A DNA stretch of 51,066 nucleotides from Zygnema cylindricum. Its lineage: Eukaryota > Streptophyta > Zygnematophyceae > Zygnematales > Zygnemataceae. Both the position numbers and the translations under genes were made by a program. The notes under the pieces are model-generated. The model worked only from the letters and a program-made list of their open reading frames with translations. It had not been told where the DNA came from and searched no databases. Shown one piece after another: positions 1 through 10,159 of the stretch. The DNA lies in assembly GCA_037447655.1 (NCBI GenBank), contig JBBHKE010002703.1, forward strand, positions 206,195-257,260. The letters run 5' to 3'. Positions within the stretch are counted from its first letter, which is position 1. Each line of letters begins with the position of its first letter.

Positions 1-3000
1 GATTTACCTTACGCCGTTACTACCAAAGTTTACTTTCTATATAAAAAATATATAAAAAAATTATAGAAACTAGCATCAAACTGCCTTATAGCTTACTATT
101 TTCTATTTGTTTTCTTTATCCTTCGGTACCGTCTTTCAAATGCATGATTACTGCAGTGTCGCACCGCACTGAAGCGTTACAGTTTTGGGATTTGTAGATG
201 CTACAATGTTTTTGGAGCTGCAGATGTTGGCAGCAGCAAAAACATCTGCAGTGAATAAAATCCTTCAAAGCGTCATTAGATGTAAAGCAAAGATTTGTGA
301 CAATCGTAGACGTCTACAAAATGTGCGACAGACTACGAAACGAAATGTAGATTACTGCGAAACTTCCTAAAATAAGTGACGTCTACAAAAACGACGACGG
401 TTGTAGACGTCGAGGTTTTTGTAACATCGTAGATGTTTAGGGTTTTGACATTGCGAAGTCACGCCACGCTGTGACGTCATTAGTACGTAAACTTTCTGCC
501 ATGGCTTCCTATTTCTTTTGTTTATCTTTTATCATTCGATATTCCGTCAAACTACGATCAAAGATATTAAAAAAATATATAAAAAATATATCTTTCATTT
601 GAAACCATCATTGCCGCATTCCATTTAGGGGAGAGAGAAATAAGAGCGACCGAGTGAGAAAAAGGAAGAGAGACGAGGACGACGTAAACTTTTGCAAAGG
701 ACCCATGAAGGAAAGTGGAGGTCGGAGACCCCTGCATGTTTTTTTCCGTACATGTTTGTCATTTTCTTATGTGCATGCTCGTGACGAGCAGTGAAATAAA
801 TAGCGTGTATTTTCCTTCGTGCAAAAAATTTTGAAAATGTTTGACGCGTGCAATCTTGGTTTTCTATTCGTCAATAGGGTGTTATTTTGATTAAAATCAG
901 GTCGCGATTTGATTTCAGTGCAAGTGTGAAGATGAGCTGGAAGTGGGTCGCGATGATAATAACGCCAAATTGTCGTACCTTTCAAGTTCCAAGATGACGC
1001 AAAATGTACTTGTGTTTTTGCCCATTTTTCGTACGGCGTAATATTTTCTCGTTGGAAGTCCCATTTTCTGTGTAAACGACGGGAAAAAACCCTTACTTGA
1101 ACACATGGGCACACACCCTAATTTATGCTATTTAAGAATTTGGAAAAAAATAAGCGGGGCCGAATTAGCGTTCAACACGCTAATAGAGATTGACGGTGTA
1201 GCGATGGAAAATTAAATGACACCTTCCTATTGGAGGCAGGAAAAATAATACGATAATACGCAACGTTTGAGTGCATAAAGTACGACTTTCATTTTGAAGT
1301 CAATTTGAGGTTTGACAAAAATGAATGGTACGACTTCATTCCTCATGTTTATGTCATCCATATGGCAAAAAATCAGCAAAAAAATTGCAAAACCATGAGG
1401 AAAAATCGGATTCGCCCACAATCTAAATCCAACGACCACACGCTCGAACTAACAATATCAAACTGCTCAGACGGCAACAAAAGCGTCTAACAGAACGCTC
1501 AACTAATCCTTCGTACATGTTGAACAGCGTTGGGTACGCCTTTTCATTCACTGTTCGATTCCCCCGGTCAAACTGCTATTATGCGTTGACTGTTACGGGC
1601 ACGAGGAATCATACGAGATCGAGGTTTCTCGCTAAAGTGAACTACAGCATAGTACATAGAAACAAGTTCGTACTTTTCCAGAAGCGAACGCTACAAATAT
1701 TTTGTGAGCTTATTCGTACTTCATTATACATTTCGTACTTTTCGTTCACTGATTTGAGGTATCGAAATGAAAACGGCCATTTCGCGCTGATAATAACAAG
1801 GAATGCATGCGGACACCAAGAAAATTCCTGTGGATGCCACTCCAGCTAACCATAATAGCACACTTTCATGGATTCGCTACAGGCTGCAGAGGCACATGGC
1901 CTCGTAAGGAACCCTGACTGTACCGTTGTTGTCTAATTTCAATAGACGCTAGGTACTACATGTCAGCAGCCATAGGGTATTTTGGCAAAAAAATTATGGC
2001 GATAACACCGATACGGATAGTTATCGGTTATCGAACGGTCAAAGGTCCGGATATATCTTCTGAGACCAACAAATTCCTTATCAGCGATAACTTTAAAAAA
2101 ATATAGTACGTATACAATTGTACTTAATGATATACTGTACTATAATATTGACTTTATATAGCGTGGCATGCCACGTATGAGAATCCGTTCCGTATTCTGT
2201 TTAACTGAAGTTTAATACGGATAACGCAACACATAAACGTTGACAAATTTAAAACAATAGTTTGTAGTTCCAAAACTATAGTACCGATAAATTTTTAAGA
2301 ATAGAAACTAACCTACGTATGGCGCAATTTTAAGAGAAACGATGTTTGCTGGCACGACATAATGGAACGCAGTGCCAGTAAATACTACAAATAAACGTCT
2401 CCGCATGTTTATTCGGGTCGCCTAATGGATCAGAGGCCTTAGGGTACGACCCCATGTACTTGCAACTTACCGAACTTACTTTGTTTTTTTGCACGGATCC
2501 GGCGGACCCAGATTTCATGTTTCTCTATGTGTTTACTCGAAATTGTAACTTAACACTTTGACGATTGTATACGTCCACAATGTCCGTGACGGCTGTCAAC
2601 GTGTACAATCTGTCTTGGCGCACCGTATTTTTCGAAAATTTTTGAACATCGCGAGTCAAATCATAATTTTTGAAACGATTTGGTTTGTCCCATGTCATTC
2701 CGTGACATCGTAGACATGCAGCCTTACAGCCATGGCTGTCGCAAATTTTTCAGCACCTATTTGTGTAAACGGGTCTACTTTGTTTAAAACACATTGTAAT
2801 TGTGGTTTATGATAAATTTGAAGATGACGTAACAGTGGGTCGAAAAAACACAAGACGACAAATCTTCGTACATCCTAAATTCGAGGATGACCCAAGTTAT
2901 ACTCTACAAATTAGCGATTTTTTCGTACGGTTGGAACTTAGGGTGGGTCTCTATGTGCCAAAGAAAGGGTTTTTTTTCTGTAGTTTTTTTGTAAAACTTA

Positions 3001-3589
3001 GAGCCGTAGCGCATAAGTTTCAACTATACCAAAAAATAGAAGAAATAAGAAGTACATTTTGCATCATCATCGAATTTTAGATTTACTACATGATGTCGTT
3101 ATGTATTTCGACCCACGGCCACGCCAAAAACATCATATTCAAACTTTTTTTGAAAACGCAGGGCCGATGTGTTTTAAAAAAAATTACTTTCGAAAAACAA
3201 ATAGAAACACGTATTCACACGTGTAAATTTTTTTACAAAAATTTCAAACGAATTCAAGCGACGGCGAAAGGTTCACTATTCGTTATGTTTTATCCATTTG
3301 CGTCCATCAAAGTACACAATTTGTTTTGTTTTGTCCTGTATCGTTTGGTACGGATTTTTCAATTCCAGGGGTCTAAATATTACGATGCCATTTGACGAAA
3401 TCGTGAGAAATCTTCGAGGGCCCCCCAGCAAGTCGCACAAGCTGCCTCTCTTACGCTGGCTCGCATTCTCTCTTTCAAACTGCACAATTCCTCATCCTAT
3501 CACTTTTTTTGCTTTAAAAAAATGAAAGCCAACAATCATTAATGATATGTTCATTAATCGGAAAAATGAGGGTAATAAATATAATTTAC
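1..3589. other. AT-rich non-coding stretch, no supportable gene
   Basis: Open frames here are short (about 110 codons or fewer), overlap on both strands and show no domain I recognise, so I annotate none. The sequence is AT-rich with many GTAC tetramers and long A/T runs. Parts of 720-1240, 2770-3100 and 8880-9260 look like very old copies of one repeat: they share short blocks around a 'ttctcgttgg' segment and a 'taagaatttg' segment. This is an impression by eye, not an alignment. Confidence 0.6.
192..437. repeat. cluster of short inverted repeats with a GTAGAYGT-like motif
   Basis: Two perfect hairpins have the same geometry, 11-bp arms and a 12-nt loop: 218-228 with 241-251 (CTGCAGATGTT arm) and 378-388 with 401-411 (GACGTCTACAA arm). 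Smaller ones lie at 192-206 (TTGTAG/CTACAA, 3-nt loop) and 423-437 (AACATC/GATGTT, 3-nt loop). There is also a 12-bp palindrome at 306-317. The motif GTAGAYGT or its complement recurs about nine times. Such clusters occur in subterminal regions of some DNA transposons, but no terminal repeats or target duplication were identified. Confidence 0.5.
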
Positions 3590-4014
3590 TATGGCGTTGA
3601 TTTGTTTGCCACTTGGCAGACCGGAGTGGTGCCGAATATTTCCGTACATAAAGTACGGCGGCTACCGTACTTTATATATACATTAATTAGCCTACGATAT
3701 TTTGATTGGTTTAGGGTAGTTATTAGGAGGTTCTTAGGACTTAGACAAATTTTTGAAATTCCTCTCTCTTAGAGGCTACCTGTATAAATATGGTGACTTT
3801 GAACAACCATAACTTAATGCTCAGGTGAGCAAATTCAGTGATTCTTTTTGTAGCAAACTCAAGGGAGTCCAGGCTACAGAAGAGTGTAGTCAGTCAGAGT
3901 TTTTGCGTGCCAAGGTGGCACTTATTCATTACCAAAGACAAAAGTGCAAATGTTATCGTAAATGCTTCATATTAGTTGGACATTCTGTGTACCAATGGAG
4001 GTCACAGAATTACA
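3590..4014 (+). repeat. 3' part of a plus-strand copia LTR (H)
   Basis: The segment follows the order of the other LTRs here: GTAC-rich inverted repeat (3648-3658 with 3665-3675, arms ATAAAGTACGG/CCGTACTTTAT), TATA box TATAAATA at 3783-3790, a 'gtgattctttttg' segment, and a 3' end with an in-frame ATG followed by ...GAATTACA. The expected primer binding site is absent. The LTR end touches the reverse transcriptase of element A, which runs the other way. I could not place the 5' end, so this is a truncated LTR or a solo LTR with a lost edge. Confidence 0.7.
3783..3790 (+). promoter_or_regulatory. TATA box of LTR H
   Basis: TATAAATA sits about 225 bp before the LTR 3' end, just downstream of the GTAC-rich inverted repeat. 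The same arrangement is seen in the LTRs of elements A to G. Confidence 0.5.
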
Positions 4015-4277
4015 AAAAAGTCTCCTCATAGTCAACCCCCTCCTTTTGGGTGAACCAATCGAGCCTTATATCTCTCAATGGTATTATCTGGGTTAAGTTT
4101 TAGTTTAAACACCCATTTACACCCAATAGGTTTTATGTCCGGAGGACAGTCCGCTAGTCCCCAAGTATTTGCTTCCATGATGGAGGCCATCTCAACATTT
4201 ATGGCTCTAAACCATCTATCTTTCTCTGGACTGTATCCTTTTGCTGCTTGTTCTCCCTCGCTCAAAATCGAAAGCAC
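4015..4277 (-). pseudogene. pol: Element A reverse transcriptase, N-terminal fragment
   Basis: This is the start of a Ty1/copia reverse transcriptase (RVT_2 type), which would copy element RNA into cDNA inside the virus-like particle. The N-terminal landmark IGCKWVFKLKLNPDNTIERY is followed by KARLV and a frameshift, then a GVDYEETF-like stretch, where the coding sequence ends against LTR H at 4014/4015. The catalytic aspartates (MDIKTAFL and YVDD segments) are not present, so the fragment cannot be active. It continues the linker and integrase segment in an overlapping frame, so at least one frameshift separates them. Confidence 0.85.
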
Positions 4278-4905
4278 CGATGGAGGGAAGTCTTGGATTT
4301 CTCTTTACTGTCTCATTGGCTCCCTTGTCCATGGAAGCCGGTTCCGGTTCCTCCTCTCCTGTCTCCTCCAAGTCTATAGGAATATGTGAGGTTTCCAATA
4401 GATCTCTTGTATTTTGGATCCCCCCTGAATCTCCAATTCCTGTTTCGCTCATGTCCATTTTGAGAAAGATGGAGTCCTCCTCACCTTCGGACTCAAATCT
4501 GATTCTTATCTTTTTTGTGTATTTAAAAGGGTCAAATGACTTCTTTTCATCCATGACAACTAGGTGTCTGCCCAAAATAATATCTCTCTTTGCTAAGTTA
4601 TAGACTCTATAACCCTTGACATCCTCATGATATCCTACAAAGTATCTTGGTTTTCCCTTAGCATCTAGTTTCCAGTTCTTCCTATCCGTGTCAAGACTAT
4701 AAACTTGGCTATCAAATACTTTAACGTGAAAGATATCTGGTTTCTTTCCAACCCATGTCTCATAAGGTGTCACTCCATTTACAGCTAAGGTAAGGACTCT
4801 ATTCTTAATGTAGTTGGCACAGTTCATTGCTTCTGCCCAAAATCTCTTTCCTATTTTCTTGTCAGCCAACATACTACTTGCACTATCTCCTAGTGTTCGG
4901 TTCAA
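4216..4905 (-). pseudogene. pol: Element A integrase C-terminal half and linker
   Basis: A 229-residue frame covers the end of the integrase core and the copia integrase C-terminal region. Landmarks are KIGKRFWAEAMNCANYIKNR, TPYETWVGKKP, RKNWKLDAKGKPRYFVGY and KGYRVYNLA. An acidic, low-complexity linker toward reverse transcriptase follows (EGEEDSIF, EETGEEEPEP). Integrase inserts cDNA into chromosomal DNA. The catalytic glutamate normally lies just before this frame (NGVAER in related copies), and the sequence immediately upstream (about 4906-5080) is out of frame. This is a broken remnant without selectable function. Confidence 0.85.
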
Positions 4906-5081
4906 TATCTCAACTACCCCATTTTGTACCCGGTTATATGGTACGGTTTTCTGGTGCTGAACTCCCTCATCTCTGAAGTATTCCTCAAACTGGTTAGAGG
5001 TATATTCCCCCCATTATCACTCCTTATTCTCTTAATGGGGGTTCCATGCAACTTCTCACTACTGGCTTTATATTCTTTAAA

Positions 5082-5474
5082 CTAAGTTGGTGTGTAAGAC
5101 TTTGTTTTTAAGAAGTAGACTATAGAGTATCTAGACCATTTATTGGTTATCGTAAACATAAACCTCTTTCCTCCAACCGAATGTACTTTTGCAAGTCCCC
5201 ATATATCTATGTGGACTAGATCTGGTACTTTCTCACCTCTATATGTGGCGCCTTTGGGAAAGGGAAGTCTGTGAGCCTTTCCTTGAGTACAACCACTACA
5301 ATCATACATCATTTCATTATCCCCAAACTGAGTGCTTTCTACTACACCAAGCTTTTTCATTTCCCTTAACGTATCAAAATGCACATGCCCCAATCGCTTA
5401 TGCCAAATCATCAACTTTGGAACACCAATACAGTAAGCATTCTTCTTTTCATTACTCAGGTTAAGCCTAAACAT
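5082..5474 (-). pseudogene. pol: Element A GAG-pre-integrase zinc finger and integrase core start
   Basis: The frame opens near MFRLNLSNEKK and carries the HHCC zinc-binding region: LMIWHKRLGHVHF, then CSGCTQGKAHRLPFP. The first catalytic aspartate of the DDE triad follows in LVHIDIWG. The strand after it reads TITNKWSRYSIVYFLK, where related copies have TITDD, so the conserved aspartates there are lost. The frame ends before the second catalytic aspartate. The product would be an inactive piece of the DNA-joining enzyme. Confidence 0.85.
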
Positions 5475-5906
5475 TCATAGGCTACCCTTATCAGTCGTGA
5501 AGTAGACTTCATCCCCATACTTAGTTGTAAAGACTCCCTTTCTAGTGATGGTATCAAACTCTTTGTCATCTAACACAGACGTAGAGACAAGATTTTTACT
5601 CATTTGAGGAATGTAGAGCACATCTGAGAAGGTGAGTATAGAAGTCTTACCCTCCACTAAGACTTTCAGATCTACCGACCCCACTAGATCTGTTGTAACC
5701 ACTCTCCCATTCCCATACTCCATCTCTACAGTAGGGATCTTCCTTACCTTAGTAAAGAGGTGTTTATCACCACACATATGCATGTATGCACCCGAGTCGA
5801 TAATCCATCCATCCTGTGGAGCTTCCCGAATTGCTCCAAGAGCAAACTTCTTTTTTTCGAGGGATCTCTTTCTCTTCCAGACTCTCGTCAAGAAGAAGCT
5901 CCCCAT
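5475..5906 (-). pseudogene. pol: Element A aspartic protease
   Basis: Retropepsin-like protease domain, which in this family cleaves Gag-Pol in the particle. The active-site motif reads WIIDSGAYMHMC: the catalytic DSG triad is intact, but the usual following serine is tyrosine. Downstream are the flap and C-terminal segments (YGNGRVVTTDLVGSVDLKV, ILTFSDVLYIPQMSKNLVST). A stop separates the domain from the next segment at about 5475. The upstream border is frame-shifted relative to the CCHC region. Confidence 0.85.
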
Positions 5907-6019
5907 CCTCCTCCTCAGAGGACTCGTCCTCGGTCTCTCCTCTCATGTTTTTGACCACAAGTGCCTCTGGAAGAACCCCATCCACGGTTCTCTTGGAGCC
6001 TCGGCTCTGACAGCTTGAC

Positions 6020-6061
6020 ACAATCCGCTATGAAGTGTCTCCGCTTTTTGCAAAAGTGACA
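6020..6061 (-). pseudogene. gag: Element A Gag CCHC zinc knuckle
   Basis: CHFCKKRRHFIADC fits the CX2CX4HX4C nucleocapsid knuckle that binds element RNA. The usual glycine before the histidine is arginine, a likely weakening change. It is followed by KLSEPRLQENR, also found in B, F and G. Confidence 0.85.
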
Positions 6062-6933
6062 AAGACCCTTTGGGGGCCTCGGTCCTCAACATTGATTTCT
6101 CTCTCCTTTGAATGGTTTCCTCGGATCCTTCCCCCATCGGTTTCCTCCTGCAGCTAGAGCTTGGATGCTCTTTCCCCCTCTCCTAATCTCAAATTTGTTT
6201 TCCCGCACAAGTATCATCCGGACCAGTGTGTTCCACTTCCATAAATTGTCAGTAATTTCCTGTACTGGGTACACTATGTTTTCATAATCGTTGGGTAATT
6301 TCATCATGAGAGTGTTAACTTTCATCTTCATTGTACCTGTCCACCCGACACTCTCCATCTCCATATACAAAGAAGAGAGATTATTACAATAGTATAACAT
6401 CTTTCCCCCTTTGTAAGTATAATTCCCTAACTTTTGTTCGGCCAACTGGAGCTCTTGAATAGTACCAACTCTATAGATTTCCACCAAACTCACCCACAAC
6501 TCTTTGGCCTTGTAAATGTGAAGATGAGGGTTGCCAAAGTCTGAGTGAGGTGTCTTAGAATGAAGATTTCGGCAGCCATGTAGATGTCTTCCCACGCTTG
6601 GGTATCGTTCTCCGCGGTGTTCACGGCCGCCGCTCCGGGTGTCGTGGTAAGAGGAGCAAGAGGCTTCTCCTTCTCTTTCCCCTTTTCGGACACACTAGCG
6701 TCCCCATCATTTGCCTCCTCTGCCGCAGCAGGTGCTTCTGCAGAAAACCTTATTCCACCAAACCTTGGTGGAGTTCCCTGAGGTGGACGTTTCACTTGTC
6801 CACTGACAATACCCCAATATCGTTTTTCGTTCAGAGCCCCCATCATCATGGCTTCCCAATACATGAACCCAGATTAATTAAAGGTGGGCACCCTAAAGGG
6901 TTGGCCCATAACCTGCAATTCTGTGTCTTCCAT
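6062..6933 (-). pseudogene. gag: Element A Gag (capsid region)
   Basis: Copia-type Gag (UBN2-like), the structural protein of the particle. The likely original ATG is at 6931-6933, inside the LTR. The frame then runs through the primer binding site (QVMGQP) and meets a stop after PTFN. Further on, YWEAMMMGALNEKRYWGIVS is readable, then SLVEIYRVGTIQELQLAEQK, TYKGGKMLYYCNNLSSLYME and MMKLPNDYENIV, the last three after a frameshift at about 6500-6590. At least one nonsense change and one frameshift make this a pseudogene. Confidence 0.85.
6899..6913 (-). promoter_or_regulatory. Primer binding site of element A (half-tRNA-iMet type)
   Basis: On the minus strand GGTTATGGGCCAACC directly follows the LTR end TGCA. 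It differs by one base from the 15-nt complement of the initiator tRNA-Met anticodon arm seen in C, E, F and G. Confidence 0.8.
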
Positions 6934-7891
6934 GGGACTACAAAATTTAGGAAGCCTCTAGATAGTTTTAACTAACTCACTTTCAACCACAACCACTACT
7001 GCCCAAGCAGAAAAACTGACAGTCTGATTGCACCCTTGTACAGTCTGGACTTCACTGAGTGAGTAGCAAAAAGAATCATTGAAAATGGCCAACGAACCGA
7101 TTAGTTATGAAGTGGCAAAGATGCCAAGTTTATACAAAACTCTCTAAGGAAGAGAGGTCCCTACCTACCAAATTCTCTAAGTCCTAAACCCCTCTCACAA
7201 CCCGTATCTACTGACGTACGAACCAATTAAATGACTGTAGAGTACAAAAATGTACTACGGCCGATGTACTTTCTGTACGCCATGTAGCAAAGCCATTGAG
7301 TGGACGCATGTCCGATTTTAACTCGTCCTTAAGTTCTCTAGAAATTCCGTGACCGAATGTTATCTCTCCACGTGTCGCCAGGTCACGCCACGTCCGAAAA
7401 CCGCCAAGGTGACCATTCCGGGATTTTGGCAGCGATATGTGCCAGCGGATCATAAACTGTCATTTAATATAAGTCGTCGAAACAAATGTCCGATTCATTT
7501 GTTTCGTGCGAGAAAATGTTCGCACTATATATTACTTAGTTCTATGTTCTTTCATTTGTCATTTTGTTAATCGGATTCAAGATCAAAACATAGTTTAAAT
7601 AAATATCACACACTATGTATGTTAATAAACTCATACGACAGACCGGTTAGAGCTGACGGCCACGCCTCGCTATGTCGGTCAGAGGTTCGAGTCTTGCCGG
7701 ACTTAAACTTTTGTTGAGAGTGACATAAGTCACTCTTTAGTCGTGTCTGATGAACTAGGACAGCCATGGCTCAACCACCCTCTCTATCCTTCAGTGACTA
7801 CAATAAGTGTGGTGGCTAGAGAGAGGAGGAGGAGGTAGGTTGTCCGCCCTTTTCTTTTTCCTATTTTACTGATCTATTTAGACCTAGAAAA
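6914..7891 (-). repeat. 5' LTR of element A, terminal U3 bases lost
   Basis: The 3' end (TGCAATTC on the plus strand) abuts the primer binding site. Going right come a TATA-like box (about 7129-7137), the GTAC-rich inverted repeat (about 7244-7276), the T-arm-like block (7684-7698) and the conserved core near the LTR start (7793-7819). The last 30 or so bases before the expected TGTTG end are missing. The sequence stops at 'cctagaaaa', where another LTR begins in the opposite orientation. Confidence 0.8.
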
Positions 7892-8178
7892 TGTTGATAT
7901 TTGATTATTTTCTAGGTATGTATTAGGATAGAAAAGAGCATTGGCAGTCTGCCTCTAACTTCCCTCTCCAAGCCCCCACACTTGTCGTAGTCACTGAAGG
8001 CTGGATAAGGTGATAGAGCCATGGCTGCCCAAGCTCGCTAGAGAAGACGGAGGGTGAATTAGGTAAATTTACCAAAAGGTATTTGACGGACCAAGGAATT
8101 GATCCTGGTACCTGCCGTCCGTCAAGTCACCCGTAGCCGGTAGTTTTTTCCGTTTAGTCTAGGACTAGTTGTAAAAGG
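7892..8178 (+). repeat. 5' fragment of an E-type LTR, plus orientation
   Basis: It begins TGTTGATATTTGATTATTTT, matching the start of the 3' LTR of element E at 36471, and continues collinearly through the conserved core (7971-7996) and the T-arm-like hairpin (8086-8122). The match to the E LTR continuation at 48315 onward runs to about 8178. It lies head to head with the LTR of element A. Confidence 0.75.
8086..8122 (+). repeat. tRNA T-arm-like nested hairpin in the E-type LTR
   Basis: Outer arms ACGGAC/GTCCGT enclose an inner imperfect stem around a seven-base loop. Equivalent structures sit at the same relative place in the C/D and B/F/G LTRs. Confidence 0.5.
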
Positions 8179-9954
8179 GACAAAAGGTTTCACTACACAC
8201 CACAATGCACAGCGGACAGCTCCAAGGATCCCCCCGTAGCAACAGTAGAGGTACACAACAATCACAGAGAAAAGTTGAGTCTTATTAATCAGGAGAAGAT
8301 TACAAAGTTGAATGCTTGCCGCGAAGGTTTACTCAAAGAGTCTGCTTGTTGACTAAGTCTACTTTACTATTTAAACCATATATGTTTCATTTGTTAAAAT
8401 TTTGAAAATTTTACGATTATGCATTATTTTTTGGGTTTTTTGAACTTTTCGTAAATTTCGTATACTTTTCGTGTACGGAAAATATGTACGAATGTAATGC
8501 ACGGAATTTTCAAAAAAAAAAATTAAAGTACAACGTCAATCGTTATTGGTTTTAAAAAACCGATACGCGTTCCCATGTTTTTAGGGTTAGCCGCGATAGC
8601 CTGTGTTCACATTTTTTATGCTTGAACATGTGAGAACAGGTTCTTGCGATTTTCCCTCGTCTTTATGACTTGGAATGGAATTTGCGCACAACTCTCCGTG
8701 CAGCGCACTCAATTTCCGCTGTTGACGCCTTTTTCTGACACTTATTTTGTACGTCTGTACAAAATAATTACACGCTTTAGTTTGGACTGACACAATTCGT
8801 ATGCTACACTTTTTAAAAACATTTAAAATTAGTAAATAACACTATTTTAACAGTACCAATATTAACGCAAAAAAAAATAGCGAGTATTCTCCCTCGTGCT
8901 AAAGTTTTCCAACTCGTGTGACGCCTGTGTGAACCTTTTTCATTTGCTGTCATAGTGATAACTTAACTAAAATCAATTTGCGAGATGATTTTTGATAAAG
9001 TTTTTTCTTGAGCTTGTTCGTGTGCCCGCTGGTCGAAAATGTGAAACCGCCAAAATGAGATTTTCTCGTTGGGGACTGAAATTTGTAGTAAAACGACAAA
9101 AAAAAACATGTACACCGCGCATTGTTATTAGTGTCAAGGTTTAAATAGTGTGGAAGTAAATTTACCGCAATTGATGCTAATTAAGAATTTGATTTTTTTT
9201 TTTAAAAGGTGTATTCTAATTTCGACGTTAATGCTAATTTGGAACAACAAAAATGGAAAAATTTCTGTACAATTATACACATTATTATATGTATCCGTAC
9301 AGAATATTAGAAATCTTACACCGTCATGATATTTAAATATCTGTACATGTCAGACTAGTTTACGTGTCAGATTAATCCCGTTTTTTGAGCGCACTTTCCT
9401 ATGCGCGCGCGTCTAATTTAATTTATGTTTTGTAAAATTTTCACTTGAAAAGGTACATTTATGTACGGTATGACATCAACCGTACACCACACTATTTAGA
9501 CATTATTGAACTTTCGTTCTTTACGCTATTTTGTACGGTACCTTAATTAACGTCAAGGAAAAACTAAAATCATGTATCCTATTTGAAGAAAAAAATCAAA
9601 ATTTTAAGAGCCCAAATTAGATTTGTTGACACTAATAACGATTCACGGTGTAGTTGAATACATGAGCACATACCCTAAGTTGTAGTATTATTTCTGATTA
9701 AATGTTTCGATTATTTATTTTATTAAAGAGTCAAATCCGGTCAACGCATTTTAAAAAATGTGAAATTTTGAATAATGCGCATATGCATTCTTTTTCAAAA
9801 TACTTTACCGTGCGCATAGTACGAATGAAACATCTATGATTTAAACTATCTATCCGCTAGTCAACCCAGTTCTATACAGATGTACACGTAGACCTTCACG
9901 ATCAACCGAGATCTATCCAAACTATCATTCTAAAACTTTACCGTTCAATCTACA
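8179..9954. other. AT-rich non-coding stretch
   Basis: No frame with recognisable content. GTAC tetramers are frequent. A perfect inverted repeat, TTATTTTGTAC (8742-8752) and GTACAAAATAA (8757-8767) with a 4-nt loop, is the only sharp structure. The 8880-9260 part looks related to 720-1240. Confidence 0.5.
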
Positions 9955-10080
9955 TTATGCGGCGTTGCTATGCTGCTACGCCGCGTTGCTATACTACGCT
10001 ACTAAGTTGCTACGTTGCTCTGCTGCGCTAGTCTGGTGTCGCAGCAGCGCTGCTTTGGAACCGCAACTACAGCAGCCTCG
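9955..10080. repeat. GCT/CGC-rich low-complexity repeat
   Basis: The segment is rich in gcgttgctac, ctgcgct and cgcagcagcgctgct units, unlike its AT-rich surroundings. A similar block, with the order ctgcgcta...ctga...cgtagctgcgctgcttt, occurs at 48645-48850. Confidence 0.5.
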
Positions 10081-10159
10081 CCTCTAACAATATGGAACAC
10101 ATTTCTGTAACCATGTTACAATACCTCCCATTAAGGATTTAGCGTCTCGCTGAACCTTA

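Larger units (their letters stand above)
4015..7891 (-). mobile_element. Element A: decayed Ty1/copia retrotransposon, 3' half missing
   Basis: Read on the minus strand from right to left: 5' LTR (6914-7891), primer binding site (6899-6913), gag, CCHC knuckle, protease, integrase, then the first part of reverse transcriptase, which stops at 4015 against LTR H. The rest of reverse transcriptase, RNase H and the 3' LTR are missing. At least one stop lies early in gag and several frame breaks occur. The protein differs throughout from B, F and G although it belongs to the same family. Confidence 0.85.

Noticed and set aside
1-3589. Several 60-110-codon open frames on both strands
   Set aside because: Overlapping on both strands, AT-driven composition, no motifs, no start or splice context that would support a gene.
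5632-6018. Plus-strand open frames opposite the gag-pol of element A, and similar antisense frames in C, D, F and G
   Set aside because: They are shadows of the minus-strand coding sequence, rich in serine and leucine, without domains.
7640-7710. A tRNA gene at the GGTTCGAGTC box in the A LTR, and similar boxes in the other LTRs
   Set aside because: Only a T-arm-like part is convincing. I cannot fold a full cloverleaf with acceptor stem and D arm, so I list it as a hairpin, not a tRNA gene.
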